Shown: in pieces, positions 41,306 to 52,225 of the stretch
Layout: the number at the start of each line of letters is the position of its first letter
Position numbering within the stretch: position 1 is the stretch's first letter
Made by a program: the position numbers and the translations under genes
Notes under the pieces: model-generated
Databases searched by the model: none
Seen by the model: only the letters and a program-made list of their open reading frames with translations
Told to the model about the DNA's origin: nothing
NCBI GenBank assembly: GCA_027577595.1
Contig: JANBRJ010000070.1
Location: 1-64,000 of the forward strand
Direction of reading: 5' to 3'
Length of the DNA: 64,000 bases
Source of the DNA: Coemansia sp. RSA 487
Taxonomy: Eukaryota > Kickxellomycota > Kickxellomycetes > Kickxellales > Kickxellaceae

Positions 41306-42862
41306 CTACGCTTGTGCTAGGAACTTCTTGATTGCGCTGAGGATATCTTTCCGCGCAAGGTTTATGCCAAAGTCTGTTCTGGAGCTTGAGAGATAAAAGT
41401 CAGCGACATGCGACGCCCGGTGCATGGTGATTACGACATTGTCGCCCTCGTTTATCACTCGCTTGGAAACATCGGTGTCCACCGAGACTGAAAGCTGGCT
41501 CCACGGATCCAGCAGGCCGTTCACAAAGACGACGCGGGTGACGTTGGGCAGCAGCCCGCGGTACTTTCTGTTGAACCAGGCCACGTCCGGAATCCCGGTG
41601 ACGTCATTGCCAAAGAACTGGCGACATGGGGCGCTCTGCCAGCTAGCTGTCACGTACTTGGATCGCAGGCGTTGCAGCGGTGCGGGTGGTGCTGTCTGCC
41701 AGTACCCGAACTGCGTGCATACTTGGTAGAACCACGAGCGCCCGTCCTGGTAGATGTTGTAGTTTGTGGCACCAGACCCGGAGCTGTATGCTGTCACAGG
41801 GTCGATGCCATTGTTGCGGATGTACGCCGCCGTCATGTCCGCCATGTTCTGCAATGGGTTATTGTTTGTGTGTCCAAACCAGCTGCACAGAGAGCTGACT
41901 GTGTCGACATCACTGCTGCCCTGTGGAGGAGGCACGTAGTACTGCACGGTGCCAGCCATTTGGTCTGTAAGCGCCCCAGCAAAGTCAGAGTCGTTTTGCA
42001 GTGCCCCCAACCCAAACGCCCGTTTCCAGCTGTCAATAAGCCCGCGGTTCCCGTAGTCAAGGATCGCATCCAGGGTCTCAATTGCCTGGCTGATCTGCGG
42101 CGCACACGGCAGGGCACGCCCGACAACCTGGTCGTATTGGTAAAAGTCGGTGGATGCAAGCAGGGGCGCTGAGCTTGCATACGCCGCAAACACGAGGTTT
42201 GGATAAAGCATCCGCATCCAGACAGCAATGTTGGCCGAGTAAGAGCCGCCGACGACAATCCACTTTGACTTTGGCGATATCGAAATGCCCGTGCTTTGGT
42301 TTATAAACCCACGGGCGCTGTTTATAAAGTACGCAATGTCCTCGAGCGTGTTTTCCAACGTCAAGTACTTCATGTTAGGTCCAGACATGTCGCTTACTGG
42401 ATACGAAACGCCATAGTACCTGTGCTCCATGATGACGACCATTCCACCAGTCTCCCTTGCCAAAGTGTATGGCTCGCCTGCAACAAGATACGAAGGCGAT
42501 GCAGGCGTCTCACCGCTATTGAACAAATATATCGGCCCGTCTTGCGTGTACTCGTTGCCGTTAATATAAAACCGCTGCTTAAATGTTGAGCTGTTGGCAC
42601 CAAAATGATCCACATTTTGATCAAAGTAGAATGCATTGTTGGTGCTCAGTCTTTGGTTCCCTGCAGCGCTTGCGCCTTCTGCCTCCAGTACAGTCGACTG
42701 CATGTCTGCTGCTCCGATTTCTGGCTTGCTGTTCATATAGCTTTCTATTTGGCGGTGGCGGAATCTCGAATGTCTTATTGCCATAGGCTCAGCGCTACTG
42801 CGTGTTATAGCATTGAAGAGCAACACTACGAAGAGTAGAATGCGCATTGTGAAGCGGAGCAT
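41306..42862 (-). CDS. Secreted serine peptidase of family S28
   Basis: Prolyl-carboxypeptidase-like enzyme cleaving after proline, 518 residues. An N-terminal signal peptide (MRILLFVVLLFNAITRSSAEP) sends it to the secretory path. QNVDHF near residue 80 and YINGNEYTQDGPIYLFNSGE open the family fold. MVVIMEHRYYGVSYP is conserved. The predicted catalytic triad is S207 in VVGGSYSANIAVW, D452 in NGLLDPWSQLSV and H485 in HRASHVADF. Several NxS/T sites suggest glycosylation. Likely role is extracellular or vacuolar digestion of proline-rich peptides. It lies downstream of, and on the same strand as, the SDR gene's upstream region. Confidence 0.92.
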   Translation of the reverse strand: MLRFTMRILLFVVLLFNAITRSSAEPMAIRHSRFRHRQIESYMNSKPEIGAADMQSTVLEAEGASAAGNQRLSTNNAFYFDQNVDHFGANSSTFKQRFYINGNEYTQDGPIYLFNSGETPASPSYLVAGEPYTLARETGGMVVIMEHRYYGVSYPVSDMSGPNMKYLTLENTLEDIAYFINSARGFINQSTGISISPKSKWIVVGGSYSANIAVWMRMLYPNLVFAAYASSAPLLASTDFYQYDQVVGRALPCAPQISQAIETLDAILDYGNRGLIDSWKRAFGLGALQNDSDFAGALTDQMAGTVQYYVPPPQGSSDVDTVSSLCSWFGHTNNNPLQNMADMTAAYIRNNGIDPVTAYSSGSGATNYNIYQDGRSWFYQVCTQFGYWQTAPPAPLQRLRSKYVTASWQSAPCRQFFGNDVTGIPDVAWFNRKYRGLLPNVTRVVFVNGLLDPWSQLSVSVDTDVSKRVINEGDNVVITMHRASHVADFYLSSSRTDFGINLARKDILSAIKKFLAQA

Positions 42863-44566
42863 TTAAACCCTCTGCTGTGTTGATGAGGCTGGTTTATAAT
42901 ATGCTGGCCGTTATTATAATATTACAAAGACTGTATCAGAAATATACAAAATCTATAGCAATCCACTACAGAGCTAATGTAGTGATTATATAGAAAAATA
43001 AATTTAAAAATAATAATACCAAACGAGCAGTTGAACGATAAAAAAAAGCAAACTGGATCAAAATAAATAAACCAAAGAAACCAAATACACATCGAATACA
43101 TTTCTAGAGATGCTCGATGAGAATAATGATGACTTCATATATTTCTATGTAACCACCTCTGCCTGAGCCTCGTATACATTTCCAGGGGTGGATTGCATTG
43201 TTGCTGGCCACATTTCCTACCAACGCCGACATTTGTAAAACATGGATGTAGCCAAGAAATAGAAGAAAAATGAAAACGAGGCTAAATAAAGGCGACGACA
43301 CGTTTTATGACATTGTTAATGCGAACTCAAATAAACGCGTCTAGATAAAAAAGAGTCAGGTGCAAAAACTGTCGGGAAAAGAATGCCGGGTTGTTGTGCT
43401 TCTCAATTGAAGGAGGGGGATAGAGGGGATATCAAATGACAAGCATATGAGTTGCCACTTGTCTTTCGAGTGCTTTGTTAAGCCGGCGAGGCTAGCATGG
43501 TGTGCAGTTGTATATTGTTTTTGCTTCCGCTAGCTTGCAAAGCAAGCCCATTAACTACTTTACAGCATATGTGCCAATGAATAATCTGCCAACGCAAAAT
43601 ATGCGACCCTTTCGGTATTTCTGCATGGACCCTGCTATCATGTGTATCATGGTCAAATGCCCGATTGCAGCCAGACGCATTGAATGTTTTTTCAGTTCCT
43701 CTTGTCGTGAAATCTCTCCGCCGTTGCAAAAATATTACAATGAAGCGAGAGTATCAAGAGCAGACAATGTAGCTCGCTGTTATTTGTAAGTGCGTTTTAT
43801 CTCTTATTGACCTCATTGATAAGCCTGTCCAGCTTATCAAACCACATGTGCCCAGATAAACTCCTTTTTTCTTTCCATTCGGCAACTCGCCTTTGATTGT
43901 TTTTCCCTGTCAATGTTTGCACTCATCTCAATATATCTAAAAGTAGTTAGGAGCTATATCCAAATAGAAACGGTATTAAATTTCGCCATATATCCCCCTA
44001 GAGTTGAAGGCTACGATTATAGTAGACATTATGGTGGCGCATTTCTTAATAGGGGACTTGCCAAGCCGAGACGGTTTATCACAGGAGTGGCGGATATAAC
44101 AATGTCAACAACCAAGACAAAGTGAGAAAAAAAGAAAATACCGCAAATCCAGACACACCCTTTGCATAGAATTGCCAACAAATGTACGTGTAAGATATAT
44201 GGTGCCACATGTTCGAAAAGATAATTTATTATAAACATCCAGACTCTGCAGCTTATTCCTTGCCAGGCTGTACTGTTTGTGTCTTCTATATTCATAAATT
44301 TTTTTATTCGATAGCCACGGTAGCAACAGAGGACATATAAATCGAGTGATCCGTTGTCGATAGTGCTAGGTCGGAAATCCGAGCGTAGATTGTATTGGAG
44401 TTAATATATAAAGTATACTGCAGTTTCAACCACGTATATTGATGTATAGTCGCCTTAAATTCTGGCAATTTATACCTAACAATTAAAATAAAAAACAATA
44501 ACTGCCCTTTTATATGGCTTAGCCATGTCAATATCGTGGTTATTGCGTTTGATGTTGCTGGTAGTA
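42863..44566. other. AT-rich intergenic region
   Basis: About 1.7 kb, clearly AT-rich. It holds the promoter of the S28 gene on its left and the 3' region of the MATE gene on its right. ORFs of 42-95 codons occur (for example the plus-strand 70-codon ATG frame at 43913-44125), but none has a motif or convincing composition. No RNA gene was recognised. Confidence 0.4.
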
Positions 44567-46153
44567 TCATTGACTAGTGGCATTGCAGTCTGCCGCGCAT
44601 TGGGATCTAGTGACTTGGACAAGGCACTTCTTAACTTCTTCAGCGTAATTGGCACGTAGGCAGATCACCGTTTGTCTGATAGCTATGATAAACCCACCAA
44701 CACTGAGGCCGATCCATAGGCCAACAACACCCATTTCAGGCCAGCCGTACGTCAGATAAAGGCCTAGAGGGAGCCCGACGATATAGTATGCGCTGACGCT
44801 TATCCGCGCAGCATACGCCTGTTGACCAAAGCTGCGTAAAACAGCTCCGCTGACGCTGGTCACAGAGTCTGCAAGCTCGAAAATGCCACAAATGGGCATG
44901 ATAAGAGCAACTCCAGCAATTACATCGAGATCGCTAGTATAAATACTGCCCCACCAACTGGCAACGATAAAATAAGCTACAGTAGTTGCCATTCCCCAGG
45001 CCAAGCCCAAAGAGAGACCAACACTTGACGAGATCTCGGCACGACGCGCGCGCGCCTGCCCAAGAAGATTGCCTGTGCGATTGCTGACAGCAGTCCGTAG
45101 ACCGCTGACACCTTGGTATGTCAGCGAACATGTGTTGATGACGATGGACTGCGCGGCCAGCGTCACATTGCCTAGATAACTCGCGGCAATGGCCATTAGT
45201 TCCCATGCTACCCAACATGAGCACACCATGATCATTGATGGGATAGCCAGACGATAGTACTGTGGCATAGCGATAACCGAACGACGTGTCCATCCGCCCC
45301 ACGCTGCTCTTGCGTCTGTGCGCCAGCAGTACACAACAATCCCGATAAGCATTGCCCAAAACGTCACGACGTTTGCAGCTGCAGCACCAAGGAATCCGAA
45401 TCCAAATGTAGGCGACCACACGAAAAGATAGGTGTTTGCCAGGTGGAGGGGTAGTGTCGCAATCAACACATAAGTGCCCGCCTTCATGTGTCCCTGAGCC
45501 TGTAAGAAGCGCTTGATACATTCAAAGTACATCCATGGAAGCAGTCCGGGCAGCTGGGCACGGATGAAGCGGCTGCAAAGATATGATATACCGACATTCT
45601 GGCGCAGGAGAATAAAGATGGGCTCGATGTATATTAGCACCGGCAGCACGATAGCAAAGTGCAGGGTGGCAGCGATTATTCCGCGTTGCAAATGAAAGCC
45701 CACAAGCGTCCTATCGCGGGAGCCGGTGAATGCTGTTGAGCAGAAGGTGTCAAGCGCAGTTGCAAGGCCGGCTGCAGGTGCATTTACAAGCATAAACACA
45801 GTCATGTTGCCGAGAGCAGCAGCAGCAAGCTCGTCGGCGCCCAAATGGCCCAGCGACAGAACATTAACAAAACTAAAGCTTGATTGTAAGAGACATGCAA
45901 GAGCTAGCGGAACACTAGCTATTGCAAGTATTCCAGCTTCCTGTTTAGCTATTTCAGAAGTGCTCGTAGAATCGTACTCGGCAAAGCCGTTGTCTGCGTC
46001 CAAACCTGAACCTGTGTGTCCCAGTTCTGCGTCTCTAGGCTCTGCGTAATCGCTGGCAATCGTGCCAGCCACACCAGAGCGAGACAATAGCAGTGACGTA
46101 GATTCCGTAGCTATATCGTTAGAACACGCAGACTGTGTATGTTGGTGGACCAT
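44567..46153 (-). CDS. MATE family multidrug/toxin antiporter
   Basis: Proton-coupled exporter of the eukaryotic MATE family, 528 residues from the chosen start, predicted twelve membrane helices in two bundles. Conserved family segments include QSSFSFVNVLSLGHLGADELAAAALG, here split across helices 1-2, ALDTFCSTAFTGS, RFIRAQLPGLLPWMYFECIK, FLQAQGHMKAGTYVL and the second-half AVSNRTGNLLGQARARRAE. The N-terminal 75 residues are polar and cytosolic. The frame extends to an ATG at 46228, but a TATA-like TTTAAATATA near 46200 falls inside that extension, so the ATG at 46153 is preferred. Yeast ERC1-type transporters are relatives; substrate unknown. Confidence 0.9.
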   Translation of the reverse strand: MVHQHTQSACSNDIATESTSLLLSRSGVAGTIASDYAEPRDAELGHTGSGLDADNGFAEYDSTSTSEIAKQEAGILAIASVPLALACLLQSSFSFVNVLSLGHLGADELAAAALGNMTVFMLVNAPAAGLATALDTFCSTAFTGSRDRTLVGFHLQRGIIAATLHFAIVLPVLIYIEPIFILLRQNVGISYLCSRFIRAQLPGLLPWMYFECIKRFLQAQGHMKAGTYVLIATLPLHLANTYLFVWSPTFGFGFLGAAAANVVTFWAMLIGIVVYCWRTDARAAWGGWTRRSVIAMPQYYRLAIPSMIMVCSCWVAWELMAIAASYLGNVTLAAQSIVINTCSLTYQGVSGLRTAVSNRTGNLLGQARARRAEISSSVGLSLGLAWGMATTVAYFIVASWWGSIYTSDLDVIAGVALIMPICGIFELADSVTSVSGAVLRSFGQQAYAARISVSAYYIVGLPLGLYLTYGWPEMGVVGLWIGLSVGGFIIAIRQTVICLRANYAEEVKKCLVQVTRSQCAADCNATSQ

Positions 46154-47273
46154 GGCTCCGCTTGCGGAACAGCGATGGGAATTTTCTGTGGGCTCCAGTA
46201 TATTTAAAGGAAAAATAGCAAAGCACAATAATTACAAAGGAAAAAAAAAAGAAACTACAAAATCGACCTCAAAAAGACAACATATCGGCAAACTTGTCCC
46301 ACGCTAAAAATTAGCAGCATATCGTTTCGATTGCACTACAAAAAACCAAGCAGGGAGGGAAAGCCATTGTGAGCACACATTGGTAAAAAAAGCGCACATA
46401 TTTTGGGCCAAGTGGGAAGAAGTGGCAATGTTGTGCGTAGAACAGCAGCAACGAGTGCGAGAAAGAAGCGTCGGCGCTGTGTGTGGTCAGAGAATCGGCG
46501 GCAAAATGGAATTGAAAAGTAATGGAAACAAGAGACGGTTTGTAGAATTAGTACTTTGCAAATACCAAATAAAACAACATAGCCTGCACAACCACACAAG
46601 TGCCAAAAATCACAGCCAGATTTATATGGTTTTATGTGGTTTCCTATAAAAATATTTATTCAGCTAGGAGCAGACCCCTTTTTCTATGCTTAGAGTGTAG
46701 CAAATGTATTACAACTTTCAGTGCTTTTCAATCGCTGAAAGCTGCTTTAATGTAATGAGGCAGATTTTGTGGGCCAAATTCCCCACTGTGCTATCGTTCA
46801 TATGGAAAGCCACCAAATGCTGACTCAGTAGCTGTGTCCTGTAGACGTTGCTTTCTTTATCGCACCTTTCAACAAATAAAGTTGTAATGTTTACATGGTC
46901 GTACTGTGTAGACGCTGCCGGATAGTTTACTTTGGATGCGCTATCGGGTTTTCTTGGTCTTTGGCTTTGTGCAAACGCTGTTGCATTGCTTCCTATTGTT
47001 TGCAGCTACATTGTTTGCTGTGCTTTCGCCGAACCACGGTCAAAACAGCATTTGCAATGCTTACAGGCCAATCAACCGCTTTGACTACCGTGTTGCAGGT
47101 TCAAATGCGATTCATATATTATACGCGGAAAAACATTTGCTCACCTCTGCATTAAAAGGGAAAACCATATCTTAACCGCTGTGGCTCAAATGCTCACATA
47201 TCAGCAACATTTACTAGACTGGAGCATTTAGAAATGCCAGCAAGGGCATATAAACGGGTCAGAGTCAGAGCTG
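46154..47273. other. MATE upstream region and BRF1 3' region
   Basis: About 1.1 kb. The left 100 bases hold the MATE leader with a TATA-like element near 46200. At 46715-46741 a 7-base inverted repeat (CTTTCAG/CTGAAAG) surrounds a 13-base loop. Frames of up to 89 codons are not supported. No gene or RNA is recognised. Confidence 0.4.
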
Positions 47274-49151
47274 CTAATCAGAATCTGCATCTTCGTAGCC
47301 GCTCAGGTCGCCAGTAAATGCGTCTGCAAAATGCTCCTCCTCTTCCTCATCATAGTCGTCCTCGTCTTCATCTTCATCGGCAGCAGCAGCAGCGGCAACA
47401 ACTTTAGCCACAGCCACAGCCGTGCTCTGCACGTCATTGTTCTCTTCCTCCTCGTAGATGATCGTTTCTGTCTCTTCCTTCTTGGAGGCATAAATTCCGG
47501 CTAGTGCAGAAGGAAGACGGTCAATCTGACTTCTCTGTGTACCACCGTTGACCATGGTCTGTTGTGTGGGTGACGCGTAGCCAGACATTGATGTTGGCGA
47601 TCCGACGGCAGAAAGCATCCTTGACGGGGCGCCTGAGGGGATCATGCTGCTGTGGATAGGTTCGAGTTTGGGCTTTACTTCGTCGCTGACAAGAAGTTTG
47701 CCGAGGACGTCGTAGTTGATCTTTTTCGAAAGCCTGCGCGTGGCCAGCATGTTCTGTGTGGACTCCAAGGGCGTGGCACCAGCAATAATGACTCTTTTCT
47801 TGGTCGAGCGGCGCCGCTTACGGGAGCTGGCTTCCTGCTCTCTTGCCATGCGCTTCCGTTCTTGCTCCTCCACAAACTCTTTGTTTTCTCGGTCCCAGAT
47901 CTCAGTCTTTACGCGCACCTCGTCCTCATTCATCATAATATTCTGCACCTCGTCGTCGTCCAAGTCGGACCACTTGCTAACGTCAGGGTCAAAGCTTTGT
48001 CCTGCCAGGTCCCCAGAAATAAACTTCAGCGATTCCTGCTGGAGATAGGCGTTCATTTCATCCTGGAGTGCCTGATCAACCACCTCGTTGAACGCAGACT
48101 CGCCAAGGCTTTCAGCGGATTCGGACACGGCTCCAGATATTTCCCCCTCAAGCTCATCGACCTGTCTCCTAAGGGAGTCCCGAGCATTGGCTGCTGTTGA
48201 CCGCAGGTTATGCATTCGCATATTACCGAGTTGTTCTTGCTGCTGCGCAAGCATGGCCTTGCGAGCCTTGATCCTGCCGTTGGTAAAGGCAGGAGGGTCG
48301 GCAGATTGCTCGAGCCACAGACCACGAAAGTCGGCAACAGACAGGTTGCCCGAGGGTGTGCTACGGAACTCGTCCAGACGCCGGCGCAACGTTGTGTCTG
48401 CGATCTTGACGACGCGGATAATCTCGCGCTGAGTGCGACGGAAATTGTGCATGCGGGCGGAAATCAACAGACACGCGCCACAGATGCCAGCTGGACGGCG
48501 ACCCGTGCGGATCCAGTCGCGGTCCATTCTCTGGACCAGGCGAATAGCATCCATGCACACTTGCTGCGTCTTGTCGCCAAACTCGAGCATCGACGCAAAC
48601 CGTGAGATATAAAGCGAGGGATCGACGATGGGAAGCTGGATGTTCAGCGCATTGACTAGGCGAGCAAAAGTGGCGCCAAGCTTGAATACGCTGACCTGCA
48701 GAATGTCGGAAAAGTCGATCAGCATCTGGCTGTTCTTCTCTATCCTGCAAACGATATAAAGACACGCAGCCGATACGTACAACGAGCGCCGGCCGCGCGT
48801 AAAGTTTTGGTTGAGCGCAAGCGTAAAGTATCGCTGTGCCGAGTCGATGTAGTGCTCGGAAAGACTGAGTGCCGTTGCCAAACGCTGGATGCGCCGCCGC
48901 GAGTTGTATAGCGTCGTTTCTCGCGACTCTTGCCCGCTCCCATGCCGTCCTGGACCGCTCATATTGGCTCGCGTCTGACCGGCGCGTACAAACGAGCCCT
49001 GGACGATGGCTGCACCGCTGGCTGCTTCACCAAAGGTCACCTCAGAAACGATGGTGTTTTCCTCGCACACCTCACCACAGCTCGTACAGTACGACATTCC
49101 CTGCGAGGCATCATGCTCAATTTCACTACCACCACATGCCTTGCAGCCCAT
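47274..49151 (-). CDS. BRF1: Transcription factor IIIB subunit BRF1
   Basis: TFIIB-related factor that recruits RNA polymerase III to tRNA and 5S genes with TBP and BDP1. It has 625 residues. The start at 49151 is set by the zinc ribbon, which begins at once: C3, C6, C22 and C25 in MGCKACGG and MSYCTSCGEV. Two cyclin repeats follow to about residue 275 (RIQRLATALSLSEHYIDSA, ACLYIVCRI; RRPAGICGACLLISARMHN, REIIRVVKI). The C-terminal TBP-binding block reads WSDLDDDEVQNIMMNEDEV, then KTEIWDRENKEFVEEQERKR. The last 60 residues are very acidic. It shares a divergent promoter with the mitochondrial L14 gene. Confidence 0.95.
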   Translation of the reverse strand: MGCKACGGSEIEHDASQGMSYCTSCGEVCEENTIVSEVTFGEAASGAAIVQGSFVRAGQTRANMSGPGRHGSGQESRETTLYNSRRRIQRLATALSLSEHYIDSAQRYFTLALNQNFTRGRRSLYVSAACLYIVCRIEKNSQMLIDFSDILQVSVFKLGATFARLVNALNIQLPIVDPSLYISRFASMLEFGDKTQQVCMDAIRLVQRMDRDWIRTGRRPAGICGACLLISARMHNFRRTQREIIRVVKIADTTLRRRLDEFRSTPSGNLSVADFRGLWLEQSADPPAFTNGRIKARKAMLAQQQEQLGNMRMHNLRSTAANARDSLRRQVDELEGEISGAVSESAESLGESAFNEVVDQALQDEMNAYLQQESLKFISGDLAGQSFDPDVSKWSDLDDDEVQNIMMNEDEVRVKTEIWDRENKEFVEEQERKRMAREQEASSRKRRRSTKKRVIIAGATPLESTQNMLATRRLSKKINYDVLGKLLVSDEVKPKLEPIHSSMIPSGAPSRMLSAVGSPTSMSGYASPTQQTMVNGGTQRSQIDRLPSALAGIYASKKEETETIIYEEEENNDVQSTAVAVAKVVAAAAAADEDEDEDDYDEEEEEHFADAFTGDLSGYEDADSD

Positions 49152-49665
49152 TTTTAGTATGAGTCGAATGCGGCCTTGTAAATTATGCGTGCGTGTGTGT
49201 TTTTTGGTTGCAAACGCGGCAGAACCAGAGTAATAATATCTACAGAAATGCAATTTCAAGATTTTTTTGTGTGACAGAGTATAAAAGTGAATTCAAAGAG
49301 AAACTCGTTTTCCTTGTTGGCTTTTCGGCTTGATATTTAAGGTTGGTGGGAAAATAATACTTTATGGTGTGATTTAAGACAAGTCTGTTGTTGTCCTGAG
49401 TTCGAACCCCATGTAAAACTTTTAAAATATTTTACCTTTTAATCAGATTGTTAGAAACAAAGCATAGCCTGGATCAAGCACACAATCGCTGATTCCAAAA
49501 GCACTTTTCTTTTCTCTTCTTATTTGTATCTCAACTTTATACACACTATCGTTCAACCAAAAAAGCGAATCTGTACTCGTTCCCCTCCCCAGCGCCTACC
49601 ACCGCATAGAGATTAGGAGAACCACCCAGCCTCCGTTTCAACAAAAAAAAAAAAGCCTTCGCAAA
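49152..49665. promoter_or_regulatory. Divergent promoter region BRF1 / mitochondrial L14
   Basis: Outward-pointing genes flank this 514-base spacer. Just before 49666 there is a leader with a run of about 12 A. A sequence at 49398-49410 resembles a tRNA T-loop but has no tRNA around it. No gene is supported inside. Confidence 0.4.
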
Positions 49666-50061
49666 ATGATTCAAATGAAAAGCCGGCTCAATGTCATTGA
49701 CAACTCCGGCGCAATTGTAGCAGAATGCATCAAGGTCCTGAAGAATGCGCGGTGGGCCAGCGTGGGTGACGAAATTGTCATTGCAGTCAAGAAGGCACGG
49801 CCGATATCCGACAACGTATCCACATCGAGCTTGTCTGCAGCCAAGCTTCGCAAGGGCGATGTGCGGAGAGCCGTTATCGTGCGCACGAAAAAGGAGATCC
49901 GCCGTCCCGATGGCAGCTATGTGCGCTTTGACGACAACGCGTGCGTTCTTCTGAACAACCAGCAGCAGCCCCTAGGCACAAGAGTCCTTGGGCTGGTCTC
50001 GGCTGAGCTGCGATTCAAGAACTGGGTCAAGGTTGTGTCGCTTGCACCGCGTGTCATTTGA
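49666..50061 (+). CDS. MRPL38: Mitochondrial ribosomal protein uL14m
   Basis: Large-subunit protein of the mitoribosome, 131 residues, at the subunit interface. The whole chain is the uL14 fold: [20 protein letters not shown] at the start, [46 protein letters not shown], the conserved [15 protein letters not shown] and the closing [10 protein letters not shown]. Bacterial L14 starts MIQ in the same way, so no cleavable presequence is present. A mitochondrial rather than cytosolic type is judged from the bacterial-like MIQ start, TRVLG and length; cytosolic uL14 is longer and starts differently. Confidence 0.93.
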   Translation: MIQMKSRLNVIDNSGAIVAECIKVLKNARWASVGDEIVIAVKKARPISDNVSTSSLSAAKLRKGDVRRAVIVRTKKEIRRPDGSYVRFDDNACVLLNNQQQPLGTRVLGLVSAELRFKNWVKVVSLAPRVI

Positions 50062-50342
50062 TCTGAGCTGCTAGCAAAGACCTTTCCCTATAGCAACAAT
50101 CTTTGGAGCAAGATCAGCACAGTTTTAAGCAAGAGTTTGTGTGTAGAACGAATGGCAGAAAAACTAATGTTATATTTTAGAGTAAATTTTCAGGACATGC
50201 ACCTTGTGAGAAAGTGCATACCACATTGTGAAGAGGAAAAAGGAAAATAAAGCGTATGAGTATAGTCGAAAAAGTTCGTATGAAAGACAGTGGCAAAAAA
50301 GAAAAGAGAGTAAGCTGTAGAACACAGAAGCAAATGTGAGAT

Positions 50343-51566
50343 TTAGAGGAAGTAGTCAGGGGTTTTGCGTGTAACGTAGGGCTCAGCGCGTCTTGGTGCT
50401 GGGTCAAACTGCAAGAAGGTGTACTTCATGTTTTCGTCAATCTCCATGATGGCTGCCTGGTTTCCACAACGGTAGCAGTAGTTGGGAGCGCTGAATATAG
50501 TGACAACGTTCTTTTCCTGGCTCCAGTTGTAGCCCTCCATGACAAGCTGGTGCGCACGCGCAATAAGCGTAAGGCCGTTGTTGTGGTTGAAGGCTTCGGA
50601 GATGTCTTGCCCAAAGGTGTATCCGGCACCGCGGGGAGAAATACCCCACCCGCAGCGGTCATCAGGATCCGACCAAAGCAGGTCGCACATTGGGCCTTCG
50701 TGCGGGACTTCCTGGACACGGTCCAGCGAGCGGATGTGGTCGAGTGTATCGATGGACGGCGAAAGACCGCCATGGAGACAAAAGATCTGGTCCTCAATTA
50801 ATGCTGTGAGCGGCAGATAGTCAAACAAGTTGGTAAAGTACTTCCACACCTCGGCGTTGCCGTATTTGCGCAGACACTCGTCGTAGAAGCCGTATACCTG
50901 GGTGATTTGCCGGCTCTCGTGGTTGCCGCGCAGAATAGTGATGCGCTCGGGGTAGCGGATTTTCATGGCCACGAGCAGCGTGACGGTCTCGACCGAGTAG
51001 TAGCCGCGGTCGACGTAGTCACCCATGAAAAGGTAATTTGTGTCGGGGGAATTGCCGCCAATCTTGAACAGCTCAACGAGATCATGGAACTGACCGTGAA
51101 TATCGCCGCACACAGTCACGGGGCAGCGCACAGGCTGTACGTTAGATTCTTGGACAAGCACGTCCTTTGCCTATTTGCAGTCGGAAAAGGATATTAAAAA
51201 GCTTTGAGCTTGGTTATGCTGAACGCAAGATGTGCAAATTTGACTTCTTCACCGTTAGGAAAAAGAGCGAGATTGCGTTGAAAGACAAAGCCTGAAAAGC
51301 AAACACATGCTTCAAGACGGTGCTTTGGTCATAGCAACGGATATATTTAGAGAGCATACACTAGCAACAGTAAACACCGCGTAAAAAGCGTAAAGGCAGT
51401 CCATCATCTGGAGCAGCAAATTCGCAAAACATGACGAAAAGTAACAAAACTAGAGACTTGCCTTTGCACAGAGGTTCTTGACGCTGGTCTCGCTCAGTTG
51501 CTTGCACTCAAAGAGCTGCTCAATCCACGAATCAAGCGTGCCAATGTCAATGTCAACAATATCCAT
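50343..51566 (-). CDS. PPH21: Protein phosphatase 2A catalytic subunit
   Basis: Serine/threonine phosphatase, 310 residues as in other PP2A catalytic subunits. Exon 1 (51462-51566, 35 codons, [20 protein letters not shown]) joins exon 2 (50343-51170) across a 290-base intron. The donor is GC, not GT, in AAG|GCAAGT, with a TAG acceptor. The junction restores the family sequence [21 protein letters not shown]. Metal and phosphate residues are in [24 protein letters not shown] and the later HGGLSP. The C-terminus TPDYFL is that of PP2A and allows carboxyl methylation and tyrosine phosphorylation; PP4 and PP6 differ there. It converges with uL14m. Confidence 0.96.
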
Positions 51567-52225
51567 TCTTATTTGGTTTGGCGTAAGCACGCTTTCCTGT
51601 GTTGTTTCTACGATTGTTCTAGTTTTGTATACAAAAGGAAAGGATAAGGAAAACAGGTAATTTTTTTATCAAATAAGTAAGAAGGAAAAGCAAATGAGAA
51701 AAAAAAAAAAGCACAAACAGAAAATATGGACTTTTTTGTGGTGGAGGGCTCTTTCTCACCTTCTGCATCTTTTTTCGCTCTTTATTCCCGCCTGTACGCT
51801 CATTGGCTACCCATATTATACTCTTGTATTCGCTTCTGCAAACGAAATTTCTGAAATTTTCTTTCCTGACAATATCACACTACCTGTTCTAGGGGATTAT
51901 AATCGACTGGCTGGTATCCGGTATTATAATAGAGCGGGTTTCTTTTTATGCTCTGTGATGTTGTTCAACAGAATACTAGATGAATCCGTTGGGCATATCT
52001 TCTCCACAGCCAGCGTGGCGGTATATATATTCGGCCCACGGCCTCCACAATAGCGCCATTTTCTCCTTCTTTCGCTTGTGCTCTTCATTATCGCCCATGC
52101 TCCCCTAGCTACTTTTTTGCTTCTTTTTACTTTGCTGCTAGCTCTTGAGCGGCCCCTATTGCCTCATCTGACTATCAGTGACGACAAGTGTCTAAAAGTC
52201 TCACCACATCCCCAAAACTGTTGCC
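51567..52225. promoter_or_regulatory. Divergent region PP2A / dead spermidine synthase copy
   Basis: PP2A's promoter occupies the left part. The right part keeps a promoter-like layout for the dead gene copy: a TATATATAT at 52022-52030, then a CT-rich leader. The 119-codon frame at 51694-52053 starts in an A-run and has no motif; it is not supported. Confidence 0.45.
52022..52030 (+). promoter_or_regulatory. TATA-like element before the dead spermidine synthase copy
   Basis: TATATATAT about 200 bases above the pseudogene start, in GC-richer surroundings. It suggests that the copy once had, or still has, its own promoter. Confidence 0.4.

Noticed and set aside
43104-43232. 42-codon minus-strand ATG frame ending in IIILIEHL
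   Set aside because: Too short and without start-region features; likely chance in AT-rich DNA.
43913-44125. 70-codon ATG frame in the AT-rich gap
   Set aside because: Somewhat protein-like end, but no family motif, no hydrophobic or signal segment that is convincing, and no partner exon found.
49390-49415. tRNA T-loop-like sequence GAGTTCGAACCCC
   Set aside because: The flanks do not form a T stem, and no D or anticodon arm is present at the right distance on either strand.
51694-52053. 119-codon frame starting in an A-run
   Set aside because: Composition follows T- and A-rich noncoding DNA, and it lies across the promoter of the dead spermidine synthase copy.
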